This document shows, piece by piece, positions 48,959-57,739 of a stretch of 64,000 nt of DNA. The stretch is from Amycolatopsis mediterranei. GTDB taxonomy: Bacteria; Actinomycetota; Actinomycetes; Mycobacteriales; Pseudonocardiaceae. A program made the translations under genes and the position numbers. The notes under the pieces are model-generated. The model saw only the letters and a program-made list of their open reading frames with translations, did not search any database and was not told where the DNA came from. How positions within the stretch are numbered: position 1 is the stretch's first letter; each line of letters starts with the position of its first letter. The stretch is taken from NCBI RefSeq assembly GCF_026017845.1, contig NZ_CP100416.1, positions 4,497,615 to 4,561,614 of the forward strand. The letters are read 5' to 3'.

Positions 48959-50458
48959 ATGAGCCTGCTGTCCGTCCGCGGGATCGTGAAGACGTTCCCC
49001 GGCGTCCGGGCCCTCGACGGCGTCGACCTCGACGTCGAGCCCGGCGAGGTGCACTGCCTGCTCGGCCAGAACGGCGCGGGGAAGTCGACGCTGATCAAGG
49101 TCCTCTCCGGCGCGCACCGGCCGGACGAGGGGGAGCTGACCTGGGCCGGCGAGCGCGTCGAACTCGGTTCGCCGGTCGATGCCCTGCGGCTGGGCATCGC
49201 CACCATGTACCAGGAGCTCGACCTGGTGCCCGGGCTTTCGGTGGCGGACAACATCTTCCTCGGCCGCGAACGCGCCCGCTTCGGGTTCACCCGGATCTCC
49301 CAGGCCCGCGTCGAGGCCGCCCGCCTGATGGCCCGGCTCGGGCACCCGGACATCCGGCCCTCGACCGAGGTCGGCAGACTCTCCGCCGCCGGGCAGCAGC
49401 TCGTCTCGATGGCCCGCGCACTCGCCCACGACGCCCGGCTGCTCGTCATGGACGAACCCACCGCCGCGCTGGCCGGCGAGGAGGTCGACAACCTCTTCCG
49501 GATCGTCGGCGAGCTGACCGCCGGCGGCGTCGCGGTCGTCTACATCTCGCACCGGCTCGAAGAGCTGCGCCGGATCGGGCACCGGGTGACCGTGCTCAAG
49601 GACGGCCGGACCGTCGGCACCGGCCTCGACGCCGCCGCGACACCGACCGCCGACCTCGTCGCGCTGATGGCCGGGCGCAAGGTGGAGACGGTCTTCGGGC
49701 CGCGCCACGACGGCCACGCCCGGCCGGAGACCGCCCTCGCGGTCGAGCACCTCTCCCGGCAAGGCGAGTTCGAGGACGTGAGCTTCACCGTCCACGCCGG
49801 CGAGGTCGTCGGCATCGCCGGGCTGGTCGGCTCGGGCCGCAGCGAACTGCTCGAGACGATCTTCGGCGCGCGCAAGGCCGACTCCGGCACCATCACCGTG
49901 CAGGGGAAACCCTTGAGCACCGGCAACGTCCGAGCCGCCGTGAAGGCCGGGATCGGCCTCGCGCCCGAGGAACGCAAGAGCCAGGGCCTGCTGCTCGACC
50001 TGCCGGTGGTGCACAACGTGACCCTGGCCAGCCTCGGCCGCTACGCGAAGCTCGGGTTCACCGAGCGCGGCAAGGAACTGGCCGACGCCGGCACGAGCCT
50101 GCGCCGCCTCGACCTGCGGCCCGCCGACCCGCGGCGGATCGTCCGCACGCTCTCCGGTGGCAACCAGCAGAAAGCGGTGCTCGCGCGGTGGCTGGTCCGC
50201 GGGTGCCGGGTGCTGCTGCTCGACGAGCCGACGCGCGGGGTCGACGTCGGCGCCCGCGCCGAGCTGTACCGGCTGATCGACGAGCTGGCCGCCACCGGCG
50301 TCGCGATCGTGCTGGTGTCCAGTGAGATCCCCGAGGTGCTCGGGCTGTCCGACCGGGTGCTGGTGCTGCGCGAGGGCCGCGTCCTCGCCGACCGGCGCTC
50401 GACGGGACTGACCGAGGCCGAGGTGCTCGACGTGATTCTCGAGGGGAGCGCGGCATGA
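48959..50458 (+). CDS. Sugar ABC importer ATPase, double-domain RbsA/XylG type
   Basis: A 499-residue cytosolic ATPase with two ABC domains. Domain 1 has GQNGAGKST, the shortened signature LSAAGQQL and LLVMDEPTAAL. Domain 2 has the usual degenerate Walker A GLVGSGRSE, signature LSGGNQQK and LLLDEPTRGVDVG. This is the CUT2 pattern for ribose, xylose or inositol uptake. It begins right after a ROK remnant, and the permease start overlaps its stop (ATGA). Confidence 0.92.
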   Translation: MSLLSVRGIVKTFPGVRALDGVDLDVEPGEVHCLLGQNGAGKSTLIKVLSGAHRPDEGELTWAGERVELGSPVDALRLGIATMYQELDLVPGLSVADNIFLGRERARFGFTRISQARVEAARLMARLGHPDIRPSTEVGRLSAAGQQLVSMARALAHDARLLVMDEPTAALAGEEVDNLFRIVGELTAGGVAVVYISHRLEELRRIGHRVTVLKDGRTVGTGLDAAATPTADLVALMAGRKVETVFGPRHDGHARPETALAVEHLSRQGEFEDVSFTVHAGEVVGIAGLVGSGRSELLETIFGARKADSGTITVQGKPLSTGNVRAAVKAGIGLAPEERKSQGLLLDLPVVHNVTLASLGRYAKLGFTERGKELADAGTSLRRLDLRPADPRRIVRTLSGGNQQKAVLARWLVRGCRVLLLDEPTRGVDVGARAELYRLIDELAATGVAIVLVSSEIPEVLGLSDRVLVLREGRVLADRRSTGLTEAEVLDVILEGSAA

Positions 50459-51453
50459 CCGAAACCCAAGCACCGCCCCAGGAAGCGCTGCCCACCGAAC
50501 GGAAGCGGTTCGCCTTCGCCGCCGATCCGCGGCTGCTCGGCCTGGCCGGCGTGCTCGTCGTGCTGTGCCTGGTCGGCCAGTTCACCCGGCCCGAGCTGTT
50601 CTTCACCGAAAGCAACATCTCGACGATCCTGCGGCTGGCCGCGGCGATCGGCGTGGTCAGCGTCGGGATGACGTTCGTGATCATCAGCGGCGGCATCGAC
50701 CTGTCGGTCGGCTCGATGGTCGGCCTGGCCGGCGTCTGGCTCACCACGCTGGCGACCCAGTCGTACGGCCCGTGGGTGATGGTCCTCTGCGGACTGGCGG
50801 TCGGCCTCGGCTGCGGGCTGGTCAACGGCGTGCTCGTCGCCTACGGGAAGGTCGTGCCGTTCATCGCCACCCTGGCGATGTACGTCTCGGCGCGCGGGCT
50901 CGCCGAGCGGATCAGCGGCCGGCGCACCCAGGTCGTCGCCGACCAGGACTTCCTGGCCTTCTTCCGCGGCGGTTTCCTCGGCATCCCCACGCTGATCTGG
51001 CTGTTCGCGCTGGTGTTCGCGGTCGGCTGGGTCGTGCTCAACCGCACCACCTTCGGCCGCCGCACGTACGCGGTCGGCGGCAACATCGAGGCGTCGCGGC
51101 TGGCGGGCATCAACGTCAAGCGGCACCTCGCGCTCGTCTACGGCGTGGCCGGGCTCTGCTGCGGGATCGCCGCGCTCATGGTCGTCGCGCGGACGACGGC
51201 GGGCGCGTCGACCAACGGCATGTTCTACGAACTCGACGCGATCGCGGCGGTGGTCATCGGCGGCACGCTGCTGACCGGCGGCCGCGGCTCGCTCATCGGC
51301 ACGCTGGTCGGCGTGCTGATCTTCACGGTGCTGTCGAACATCTTCACGCTGAACAACCTGGACACCGACATCCAGAACATCGCCAAGGGCGTGATCATCG
51401 TGCTCGCCGTGCTCTTGCAGTTCCGGGCCGGGAAAGCCAGGACCGGGAGTTAG
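50455..51453 (+). CDS. Sugar ABC importer permease (RbsC type)
   Basis: A 332-residue membrane protein with eight to ten helices. VIISGGIDLSVGSMVGLAG is the conserved CUT2 permease motif, and GGNIEASRLAGINVKRHLAL is the ATPase-contact loop. Translationally coupled to the ATPase gene. Completes the transporter with the following binding protein. Confidence 0.92.
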   Translation: MTETQAPPQEALPTERKRFAFAADPRLLGLAGVLVVLCLVGQFTRPELFFTESNISTILRLAAAIGVVSVGMTFVIISGGIDLSVGSMVGLAGVWLTTLATQSYGPWVMVLCGLAVGLGCGLVNGVLVAYGKVVPFIATLAMYVSARGLAERISGRRTQVVADQDFLAFFRGGFLGIPTLIWLFALVFAVGWVVLNRTTFGRRTYAVGGNIEASRLAGINVKRHLALVYGVAGLCCGIAALMVVARTTAGASTNGMFYELDAIAAVVIGGTLLTGGRGSLIGTLVGVLIFTVLSNIFTLNNLDTDIQNIAKGVIIVLAVLLQFRAGKARTGS

Positions 51454-51475
51454 TTCACCACCGATGGAGGTCATC

Positions 51476-52531
51476 ATGGCCGGACAACCCTTCCTCGGCC
51501 GCCGGGGATTCCTGCTGGGCGGGGCCGCCGTCGGCGCCGGTGCGGTGCTGGCCGGCTGCACGTCGAACACGCCGGCGAACTCGGCGTCGAACGCGCCGGT
51601 CGCCGATGCGGGCAGCAACGCCCAGCCGGGCAAGCCGATCACCATCGGCTTCTCCGCGCCGGCCGCCGACCACGGCTGGATCGCGGCGATCACCAAGAAC
51701 GCCAAGGCCCAGGCGCAGAAGTTCAGCGAGGTGAAGTTCACCGCCACCGAGGGCACCAACGACGTCAACCAGCAGATCTCCCAGGTGGAGACGCTGATCA
51801 ACGCGAAGGTCGACGTCCTGGTGATCCTGCCCTTCGACGGCAAGGCGCTCACCGCGGTCGGCCGGCAGGCGATGGACGCCGGTATCCCGGTGATCAACCT
51901 CGACCGCATCTTCGACACGCCGCTGGCGTACCGAACGTGGATCGGTGGCGACAACTACCGGATGGGCGTCAACGCGGGCAACTACCTCGCCGCGGAGCTC
52001 AAGAAGAAGAACGTGGCGAACCCGATCATCGGCGAGGTCGCCGGGATCGACTCGCTGCCGCTCACCCAGGAACGCAGCAAGGGCTTCGCGGACGCGCTGG
52101 GCCGGGTCGGGTTCAAGGTCGGTCCGCGCGTCTCGGCGCAGTTCACCTCGGAGTCGGGGGAGCAGCAGACCGCGAACCTGCTCCAGGGCGCGCCCAAGCT
52201 GGACGCCCTGTGGAACCACGACGACGACCAGGGCATCGGCGTCAACGCGGCGATCGACACCGCGGGCCGCAAGGAGTTCATCATGGTCGGCGGGGCCGGT
52301 TCGAAGAACATGATGAACCTGATCAAGGCGGACTCCGCGCCGATCAAGGCGACCGTGCTCTACAGCCCGTCGATGGCTTCCACGGCGGTCGCGCTCGCCC
52401 GCCTGCTCGGGCAGGGCAAGGGGATCGGGGATCTCGCCGAGCACGACGTCCCGGCCGAGATCACCACGTACTCGGCGGTCGTCACCAAGGAGAACGTGGA
52501 CCAGTACCTGGACGTCGGCTTCGACTCCTGA
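51476..52531 (+). CDS. Sugar-binding lipoprotein of CUT2 importer
   Basis: A 351-residue periplasmic-binding-protein type 1 receptor. The leader has RRGFLLGG, a twin-arginine-like motif, and the lipobox VLAGC, so it may be exported folded and lipid-anchored. The body ITIGFSAPAADHGWIAAITK and NQQISQVETLINAKVDVLVI is typical of ribose-type receptors. ATG 51476 is chosen over ATG 51464 because GGAGG lies five bases before it. Ligand unknown; the neighbouring Gfo/Idh and isomerase genes favour inositol or a pentose/hexose. Confidence 0.9.
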   Translation: MAGQPFLGRRGFLLGGAAVGAGAVLAGCTSNTPANSASNAPVADAGSNAQPGKPITIGFSAPAADHGWIAAITKNAKAQAQKFSEVKFTATEGTNDVNQQISQVETLINAKVDVLVILPFDGKALTAVGRQAMDAGIPVINLDRIFDTPLAYRTWIGGDNYRMGVNAGNYLAAELKKKNVANPIIGEVAGIDSLPLTQERSKGFADALGRVGFKVGPRVSAQFTSESGEQQTANLLQGAPKLDALWNHDDDQGIGVNAAIDTAGRKEFIMVGGAGSKNMMNLIKADSAPIKATVLYSPSMASTAVALARLLGQGKGIGDLAEHDVPAEITTYSAVVTKENVDQYLDVGFDS

Positions 52532-52561
52532 CTCTCGCAAGGCACGCAACGAAGGAGGGGC

Positions 52562-53707
52562 ATGAGCCCGGGACGGGAAACCATCGGGATCGGCATGGTC
52601 GGCCACGCGTTCATGGGTGCGGTGCATTCGCACGCCTGGCGCAGCGTGCACCGGTTCTTCGACCCACCGCTGGTGCCGAGACTCGCCGTGCTCGGCGGCC
52701 GCGACGAGGCCCGGGCCAAGGCCGCCGCGGAAAAGTTCGGCTGGGACGCGGTCGAGACCGACTGGCGGAAGCTGGTCGCCCGGGACGACGTCGGCCTGGT
52801 CGACGTCTGCACGCCGGGGGACAGCCACGCGGAGATCGCGATCGCCGCGCTGGAGGCGGGGAAGCACGTGTTGTGCGAGAAGCCCCTGGCCAACTCGGTC
52901 GCCGAAGCCGAGGCGATGGCCGAGGCGGCGCGGCGGGCCCGTGAGCGCGGGGTGCGGGCCATGGTCGCGTTCAACTACCGCCGGGTGCCCGCGCTCGCGC
53001 ACGCCAGGAAGCTGGTGGCGAGTGGGGCTCTCGGGGAGATCCGGCACGTGCGGTCGGTGTACCTGCAGGACTGGTTGTCCGACCCGCAGGCGCCGATGAC
53101 CTGGCGGCTGCGTCGCGAATCCGCGGGTTCGGGGGCGCTCGGCGACCTGGGTGCGCACATCGTCGACGCGGCCCAGTTCGTCACCGGGGAGGTGATCACC
53201 GGCGTTTCGGCGCTGACGAACACCTTCGTGAAGCAGCGGCCGTCCGAGAGCGGTGGGACGGACGCGGTGACCGTCGACGACACGGCGTTGTTCCTGGCCC
53301 GGCTTTCCGGGGGAGCCGTGGCGAGTTTCGAAGCGACCCGGTTCGCGCTGGGCCGCAAGAACGCCATGCGGTTGGAGGTCAATGGGTCGAAGGCCAGCCT
53401 GGCGTTCGACTTCGAGGCGATGAACGAACTCCAGTGGTACGAGGGCACCGGGACCGAAGCCGGGTTCCGGCGCATCCTCGTCACCGAACCGCAGCACCCG
53501 TACGTCGGCGCGTGGTGGCCGCCGGGGCACCTGCTCGGCTACGAGCACACGTTCACCCACGAGGTCGCCGACCTCCTGGACGCCATCGGCGCGGGCACCG
53601 ACCCCGCGCCGAGCTTCGATGACGGCCTGCGCGTCCAGCGGGTGCTGGCCGCCGTCGAAACGAGCGCGGCCGCAGAAGCGCAATGGACTCCGGTGGAGGA
53701 GAAATGA
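52562..53707 (+). CDS. Gfo/Idh/MocA-family sugar or inositol dehydrogenase
   Basis: A 381-residue NAD(P)-dependent oxidoreductase. The N-terminal Rossmann fold has GIGMVGHAFMG, and HVLCEKPLANS is the EKP motif whose Lys is catalytic. The C-terminal sheet domain includes GALGDLGAHIVDAAQF with the conserved Asp and His. It follows the binding-protein gene by 30 bp with AAGGAGGG before the ATG, and its stop overlaps the next start. It probably oxidises the imported sugar or an intermediate. Confidence 0.9.
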   Translation: MSPGRETIGIGMVGHAFMGAVHSHAWRSVHRFFDPPLVPRLAVLGGRDEARAKAAAEKFGWDAVETDWRKLVARDDVGLVDVCTPGDSHAEIAIAALEAGKHVLCEKPLANSVAEAEAMAEAARRARERGVRAMVAFNYRRVPALAHARKLVASGALGEIRHVRSVYLQDWLSDPQAPMTWRLRRESAGSGALGDLGAHIVDAAQFVTGEVITGVSALTNTFVKQRPSESGGTDAVTVDDTALFLARLSGGAVASFEATRFALGRKNAMRLEVNGSKASLAFDFEAMNELQWYEGTGTEAGFRRILVTEPQHPYVGAWWPPGHLLGYEHTFTHEVADLLDAIGAGTDPAPSFDDGLRVQRVLAAVETSAAAEAQWTPVEEK

Positions 53708-54708
53708 GCCGTCCCGTCACGTTGTTCACCGGCCAGTGGGCCGACCTGCCGTTCACCGAGGTCTGCAAGCTCGCCGCGGAGTGGGGTTACGACGGGCTGG
53801 AGATCGCCTGCTCTGGCGACCACTTCGAAGTCGACCGGGCACTGTCCGAAGAGGACTACGTGCCGGGACGGCTGCGGCTGCTCGCCGAACACGGGCTCAA
53901 GGTCTGGGCGATCTCCAACCACCTCGTCGGGCAGGCCGTCTGCGACGACCCGATCGACCACCGGCACCAGGCGATCCTGCCGTCCCGCATCTGGGGCGAC
54001 GGCGAACCCGAGGGCGTCCGGCAGCGCGCGGCGGCCGAGATGGCTGATACGGCACGGGCCGCGGCGAAGCTCGGCGTGGACACCGTGATCGGCTTCACGG
54101 GGTCGAAGACCTGGAAGTACGTGGCGATGTTCCCGCCGGTCAGCCGCGAGGACATCGAGGACGGTTACGCGGACTTCGCCCGCCGGTGGCACCCGATCCT
54201 GGACGTCTTCGACGAGGTGGGTGTCCGGTTCGCGCACGAGGTCCACCCCTCGGAGATCGCCTACGACTACTGGACGACCAAGCGCGCGCTGGAAGCCGTC
54301 GACCACCGGCCCGCCTTCGGGCTGAACTGGGACCCGTCGCACTTCGTCTGGCAGGACCTCGACCCGGTCGGGTTCATCCTCGACTTCGCCGACCGGATCT
54401 ACCACGTCGACTGCAAGGACACGCGCAAGCGCTTCGACGGCCGCAACGGCAGGCTCGGCTCGCACCTGGCCTGGGCGGACCCGCGGCGGGGCTGGGACTT
54501 CGTGTCCGTCGGCCACGGCGACGTCCCGTGGGAGGACTGCTTCCGGGCACTGAACTCGATCGGCTACGCCGGCCCGATCTCGGTGGAGTGGGAGGACGCC
54601 GGGATGGACCGGCTCCGCGGCGCGGCCGAGGCGGTGAAGTACGTGCGCGAGCACCTGTTCGACCAGCCGTCGGCGGCGTTCGACGCCGCGTTCAGCAACC
54701 AGCGGTGA
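53704..54708 (+). CDS. Sugar phosphate isomerase/epimerase-like TIM barrel protein
   Basis: A 334-residue xylose-isomerase-like TIM barrel (AP endonuclease 2 superfamily). WGYDGLEIACSGDH, FAHEVHPSEIAYD, NWDPSHFVWQ, VDCKD and SVEWEDAGMD provide the metal-binding acidic and His residues in the usual order. The ATG overlaps the dehydrogenase stop (ATGA). Pairs of Gfo/Idh/MocA and this fold commonly act in succession on oxidised sugars or inositol. Last gene of the operon, followed by a strong hairpin. Confidence 0.88.
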   Translation: MSRPVTLFTGQWADLPFTEVCKLAAEWGYDGLEIACSGDHFEVDRALSEEDYVPGRLRLLAEHGLKVWAISNHLVGQAVCDDPIDHRHQAILPSRIWGDGEPEGVRQRAAAEMADTARAAAKLGVDTVIGFTGSKTWKYVAMFPPVSREDIEDGYADFARRWHPILDVFDEVGVRFAHEVHPSEIAYDYWTTKRALEAVDHRPAFGLNWDPSHFVWQDLDPVGFILDFADRIYHVDCKDTRKRFDGRNGRLGSHLAWADPRRGWDFVSVGHGDVPWEDCFRALNSIGYAGPISVEWEDAGMDRLRGAAEAVKYVREHLFDQPSAAFDAAFSNQR

Positions 54709-54715
54709 GGGCGTG

Positions 54716-54754
54716 CGCTCGTCCCCGGGAGCGGAGCTCACTCGGGGACGAGCG
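54716..54754. terminator. 12-bp hairpin terminator between convergent genes
   Basis: CGCTCGTCCCCG (54716-54727) and CGGGGACGAGCG (54743-54754) pair perfectly around a 15-nt loop. It lies directly after the isomerase stop and covers the last codons of the convergent oxidoreductase gene. Confidence 0.8.
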
Positions 54755-55697
54755 CGATCCGGCCGAACACCGCCCCGGCGTCCAGCTGCCGGTGGGCGAG
54801 TTCCGCGTGCGCCAGCGGCAGCACGTCGTGGACGACCGCGGCCACCTCGCCACGTCCGGCGGCGGCCAGCAGCTCGCCGGCGACGGTGCGCCGGTCCGCA
54901 TCGGACACGGAGTCGGCGCTGAACATCGCGAACGACAGCGATTTCCGGAACGCCGGGAACATGTCCGCGGCCAGCCGGGCCGGTGGCGGCCCCGCGATCG
55001 CCCCCACCACGACCAGGCGGCCGTTGGGGTTGAGCCGGGCGAAGAACGACGGCAGCTCCTCCCCGCCGACGATGTCGATGATGACGTCGTAGCCGGTGGA
55101 TCCCTCGCCGGAGCGGTCCAGCACGTGGGTGGCGCCCAGCGCGCGCAGCCGGGCCCCTCGCTCGGCCGACGAGGTGGTGACCGCGATCGCGCCCGCCCCA
55201 CCGCGCGCCGCGAGCTGGACCGCCAGCACCCCGATGCCGCCCGCCGCGCCGCGGACCAGCACCGATTCGCCGGGCGCGAAGTGGGCGTGCCGGAGGCCGA
55301 AGTGCGCCACCACCCCGGAACCCGCGAGCGTCACCGCGTCGACCGCCGACACGCCCGGTGGCAGCCGCACCAGCGTCGTGGCCCGCGCGACCGCCTGCTC
55401 GGCATACCCGCCGCCCACGCCGCTGGGGAGCGGGGTCCAGACGCGCGCGCCGGCCCACGACTCGTCGACGCCCGCGCCGATCGCGGTGACGGTTCCCGCC
55501 ACCTCGCCGCCGAGGACGTGACCGGCTTCGAAGCCGAACGCGGCGAACGCGCCGCTGCGGATCAGGGCGTCGACACCGCCCACCCCGATCGCCTCGGTGG
55601 TGATCACCACCTCACCGGCGGCCGGCCGCGGGGCGGGGAGGTCGACGACGGCCAGGCCGCCGGGGTCGCCGAAAGTCTGCACGGCCACTGCTTTCAC
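54738..55697 (-). CDS. NADP-dependent quinone-oxidoreductase-like enzyme (MDR family)
   Basis: A 319-residue zinc-free medium-chain reductase. The N-terminal GroES-like domain begins VKAVAVQTFGDPGGLAVVDL; the Rossmann segment is VLVRGAAGGIGVLAVQLA. No catalytic or structural zinc cysteines are seen, as in quinone oxidoreductases. GTG 55697 is preferred because GCAGGAG lies seven bases upstream; ATG 55703 two codons earlier is an alternative. Divergent from a TetR gene with a palindromic operator between, so it is probably induced by a quinone or electrophile. Confidence 0.87.
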   Translation of the reverse strand: MKAVAVQTFGDPGGLAVVDLPAPRPAAGEVVITTEAIGVGGVDALIRSGAFAAFGFEAGHVLGGEVAGTVTAIGAGVDESWAGARVWTPLPSGVGGGYAEQAVARATTLVRLPPGVSAVDAVTLAGSGVVAHFGLRHAHFAPGESVLVRGAAGGIGVLAVQLAARGGAGAIAVTTSSAERGARLRALGATHVLDRSGEGSTGYDVIIDIVGGEELPSFFARLNPNGRLVVVGAIAGPPPARLAADMFPAFRKSLSFAMFSADSVSDADRRTVAGELLAAAGRGEVAAVVHDVLPLAHAELAHRQLDAGAVFGRIALVPE

Positions 55698-55737
55698 GGT
55701 CATCTCCTGCGGAATCGGGGTTATCGGCCGCGACCGT

Positions 55738-55768
55738 AACGGACGCACCCGTCCGTTTCGGCTAAAGT
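55738..55768. promoter_or_regulatory. TetR-type operator and -10 box
   Basis: AACGGACGCACCCGTCCGTT (55738-55757) has perfect 8-bp arms around CACC. TAAAGT (55763-55768) lies six bases before the GTG of the TetR gene, so that transcript is probably leaderless. The site can repress both the TetR gene and the divergent oxidoreductase. Confidence 0.7.
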
Positions 55769-55774
55769 GAGAGG

Positions 55775-56362
55775 GTGACCGATCGTTTGCCTCGGATCCG
55801 GCGATCGGATGCCCGGGACAACCGCGAACGCCTCCTCGAGGCGGCCCGGGCCGTGTTCGCCGCCGAAGGCTTGACCGCGCCGATGCGGGAGATCGCCCGG
55901 CACGCCGGCGTCGGCCCGGCGACGCTGTACCGGCATTTCCCGACCAAGGAACAGCTGTTCGCCGAGGCGTTCGCGGAGCGGCTGCGTGCCTGTTACGCCG
56001 TCGTCGACGACGGCCTCGCCGACGCGGACCCCTGGCGGGGCCTGCGCACGGTGATCGAGCGGCTGGGCGAGCTGTACGCCCGGGACCGGGGGACCATCGC
56101 GGCGCTGGTGTCGGCCTTCCCCGGCGCGCTCGACTTCACCGCCGACCGCGAACGGGCGCTGAAGTCGCTCGGCGAGCTGGTGCGCCGGGCGAAGGACGTG
56201 GGCCGGGTGCGTCCCGAGACGACGCTGGACGACATCGTCCTGGTGCTGATGGCCGCCGGTGGCATCCAGGCGGCCACGCCGGCGGCGCGAGCCTCGGCGG
56301 TGCGGCGCTACATCACGATCGCGATCAACGGGCTGCGAGCCGTGCCGACCCTCCACGACTAA
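55775..56362 (+). CDS. TetR-family repressor
   Basis: A 195-residue regulator. RLLEAARAVFAAEGLTAPMR, EIARHAGVGPATLYRHFPTK and EQLFAEAFAERL form the TetR HTH region; the remainder is a TetR_C domain of the SbtR-like kind. The GTG start follows a -10 box by six bases. Divergent from the quinone-oxidoreductase-like gene, which it likely controls. Confidence 0.88.
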   Translation: MTDRLPRIRRSDARDNRERLLEAARAVFAAEGLTAPMREIARHAGVGPATLYRHFPTKEQLFAEAFAERLRACYAVVDDGLADADPWRGLRTVIERLGELYARDRGTIAALVSAFPGALDFTADRERALKSLGELVRRAKDVGRVRPETTLDDIVLVLMAAGGIQAATPAARASAVRRYITIAINGLRAVPTLHD

Positions 56363-56363
56363 G

Positions 56364-56402
56364 TGGGACACTGTCCCGTACAGTAAACGGGACAGTGTCC
56401 CA
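56364..56402 (+). promoter_or_regulatory. Double TetR-type operator forming a perfect 16-bp inverted repeat
   Basis: TGGGACACTGTCCCGT (56364-56379) and ACGGGACAGTGTCCCA (56387-56402) are exact inverse complements separated by ACAGTAA. Each arm is itself a palindrome of the form GGGACANTGTCCC, so this is two operators 23 bp apart. TACAGT (56379-56384) between them may be the -10 box. It precedes a hydrolase-TetR operon. The fold could also act as terminator for the upstream TetR gene. Confidence 0.75.
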
Positions 56403-56417
56403 GTTAAGGAGCTCTTC

Positions 56418-57155
56418 ATGGCGATCACCTATGTGCTGGTCCACGGCGCCTGGCACACCGGGCAGTGCTGGGCGCGGGTCGTGCCGCGGCTGGCGGCGAG
56501 CGGGCAGCCGGTGTTCACCCCGACGCTCACCGGCTACGGCGAGACGAAGCACCTGCTGAACCCGGACGTCGGGCTCCGCACGCACACCGCCGACGTCGTG
56601 CGGCTGCTGGTCGAGGCGGACCTGCACGACGTCGTCCTGGTCGGGCACAGCTACGCCGGCCTGGTGATCTCCGCGGTGGCCAACGAGGTGCCGGAGCGGA
56701 TCGCGCGGCTGGTGTACCTCGACGCGATGGTGCCCGCCCACGGGGAGAACGCGATCGACGTCATGCCGGTCACCCGGAGCATGCTCGGGACCGGCTGGCG
56801 GGTCCCGCCGCTGCCCGAGCTGCCCGCGCCCTTCGGCCTGTTCGGGGTGACCGATCCCGGGGACGTCGCGTGGCTGCGGACCATGCTGTCCGACCAGTCG
56901 ATCCGGTGTCTCGAAGAGCCGGTCGCGCTGGACAACCCGGCGCTGCGCGCGATCCCGCGCACGCACATCCACTGCACGGTGAAGCCCGACGGGTTCGACC
57001 GGCGCCCGGTGCCCGCCGTGCAGCCGAACGGCGAGCCCGCGGACGTGCGCGAGCTGGCCGCCGGGCACGACTGCATGATCACCGCGCCCGCGGAGCTGGC
57101 CGAGCTGCTGCTGGACGTCGGGGAGCGGGTGGGGGCCGGTAGCATGCGGTCGTGA
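56418..57155 (+). CDS. Alpha/beta hydrolase (salicylate-esterase/EstC-like)
   Basis: A 245-residue small alpha/beta hydrolase of the plant-esterase-like type. LVHGAWHTGQCW is the oxyanion segment, VGHSYAGLV the nucleophile elbow with Ser, and AAGHDCMITAPAELAELL the catalytic His region; the acid is probably in the D-rich segment before HIHCTVKPDG. AAGGAG lies upstream of the ATG. Its stop overlaps the start of a TetR gene, so the two form an operon controlled by the double GGGACA operator. Esterase substrate unknown. Confidence 0.85.
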   Translation: MAITYVLVHGAWHTGQCWARVVPRLAASGQPVFTPTLTGYGETKHLLNPDVGLRTHTADVVRLLVEADLHDVVLVGHSYAGLVISAVANEVPERIARLVYLDAMVPAHGENAIDVMPVTRSMLGTGWRVPPLPELPAPFGLFGVTDPGDVAWLRTMLSDQSIRCLEEPVALDNPALRAIPRTHIHCTVKPDGFDRRPVPAVQPNGEPADVRELAAGHDCMITAPAELAELLLDVGERVGAGSMRS

Positions 57156-57733
57156 GCGATTCCCGGACGGCGGCGGCAAAATCGCCGCAGCGCGCCGACG
57201 CGCGGCGCAACGCCGGGAACGTCCTCGAGGCCGCGGCCGCGGTGTTCGTGACGTCCGGCGTCGAAGCGCCGATCCGGGAGATCGCCGCCCGGGCCGGAGT
57301 GGGCACGGCGACCATCTACCGCCACTACCCGACCCGGGCCGACCTGATCCTCGCGGTGTACCGGCTGCAGGTCGAAGCCCTGGCCGAGGCCGGTCCCGCG
57401 CTGCTCGCCGGAGACGGGGGGCCGCGCCAGGCCCTCGTCGAGTGGATCGACCGGTTCGTCGACTTCGTCATCACCAAGCAAGGGCTGGCGTCGGTGCTGC
57501 AGTCCGACGAAGCCTGCTACGACCCGCTGCACGCCTACTTCCTCGAACGCCTCGGTCCCGTGTGCACGCAGCTGCTGGACGCGGCCGCGGCGGCCGGCGA
57601 GATCGTCCCCGGCCAGGACGCCTACGAGCTGATGCGCGGCGTCGGCAGTCTCTGCGCCGGCGCGGGGACGGCGGCGTACTACGACGCACGTCACCTGGTG
57701 AAGCTCCTGGTCAACGGCCTGCGCCGTCCCTGA
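57152..57733 (+). CDS. TetR-family repressor coupled to the hydrolase gene
   Basis: A 193-residue regulator with NVLEAAAAVFVTSGVEAPIR, EIAARAGVGTATIYRHYPTR and ADLILAVYRLQVEAL as its HTH. The GTG overlaps the hydrolase stop (GTGA). It is the likely ligand of the GGGACANTGTCCC operators 750 bp upstream, giving a self-controlled detoxification operon. It is related in sequence to the TetR one gene upstream, suggesting duplication. Converges on the GH95 gene with only 6 bp between. Confidence 0.87.
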   Translation: MSDSRTAAAKSPQRADARRNAGNVLEAAAAVFVTSGVEAPIREIAARAGVGTATIYRHYPTRADLILAVYRLQVEALAEAGPALLAGDGGPRQALVEWIDRFVDFVITKQGLASVLQSDEACYDPLHAYFLERLGPVCTQLLDAAAAAGEIVPGQDAYELMRGVGSLCAGAGTAAYYDARHLVKLLVNGLRRP

Positions 57734-57739
57734 CGCCGG

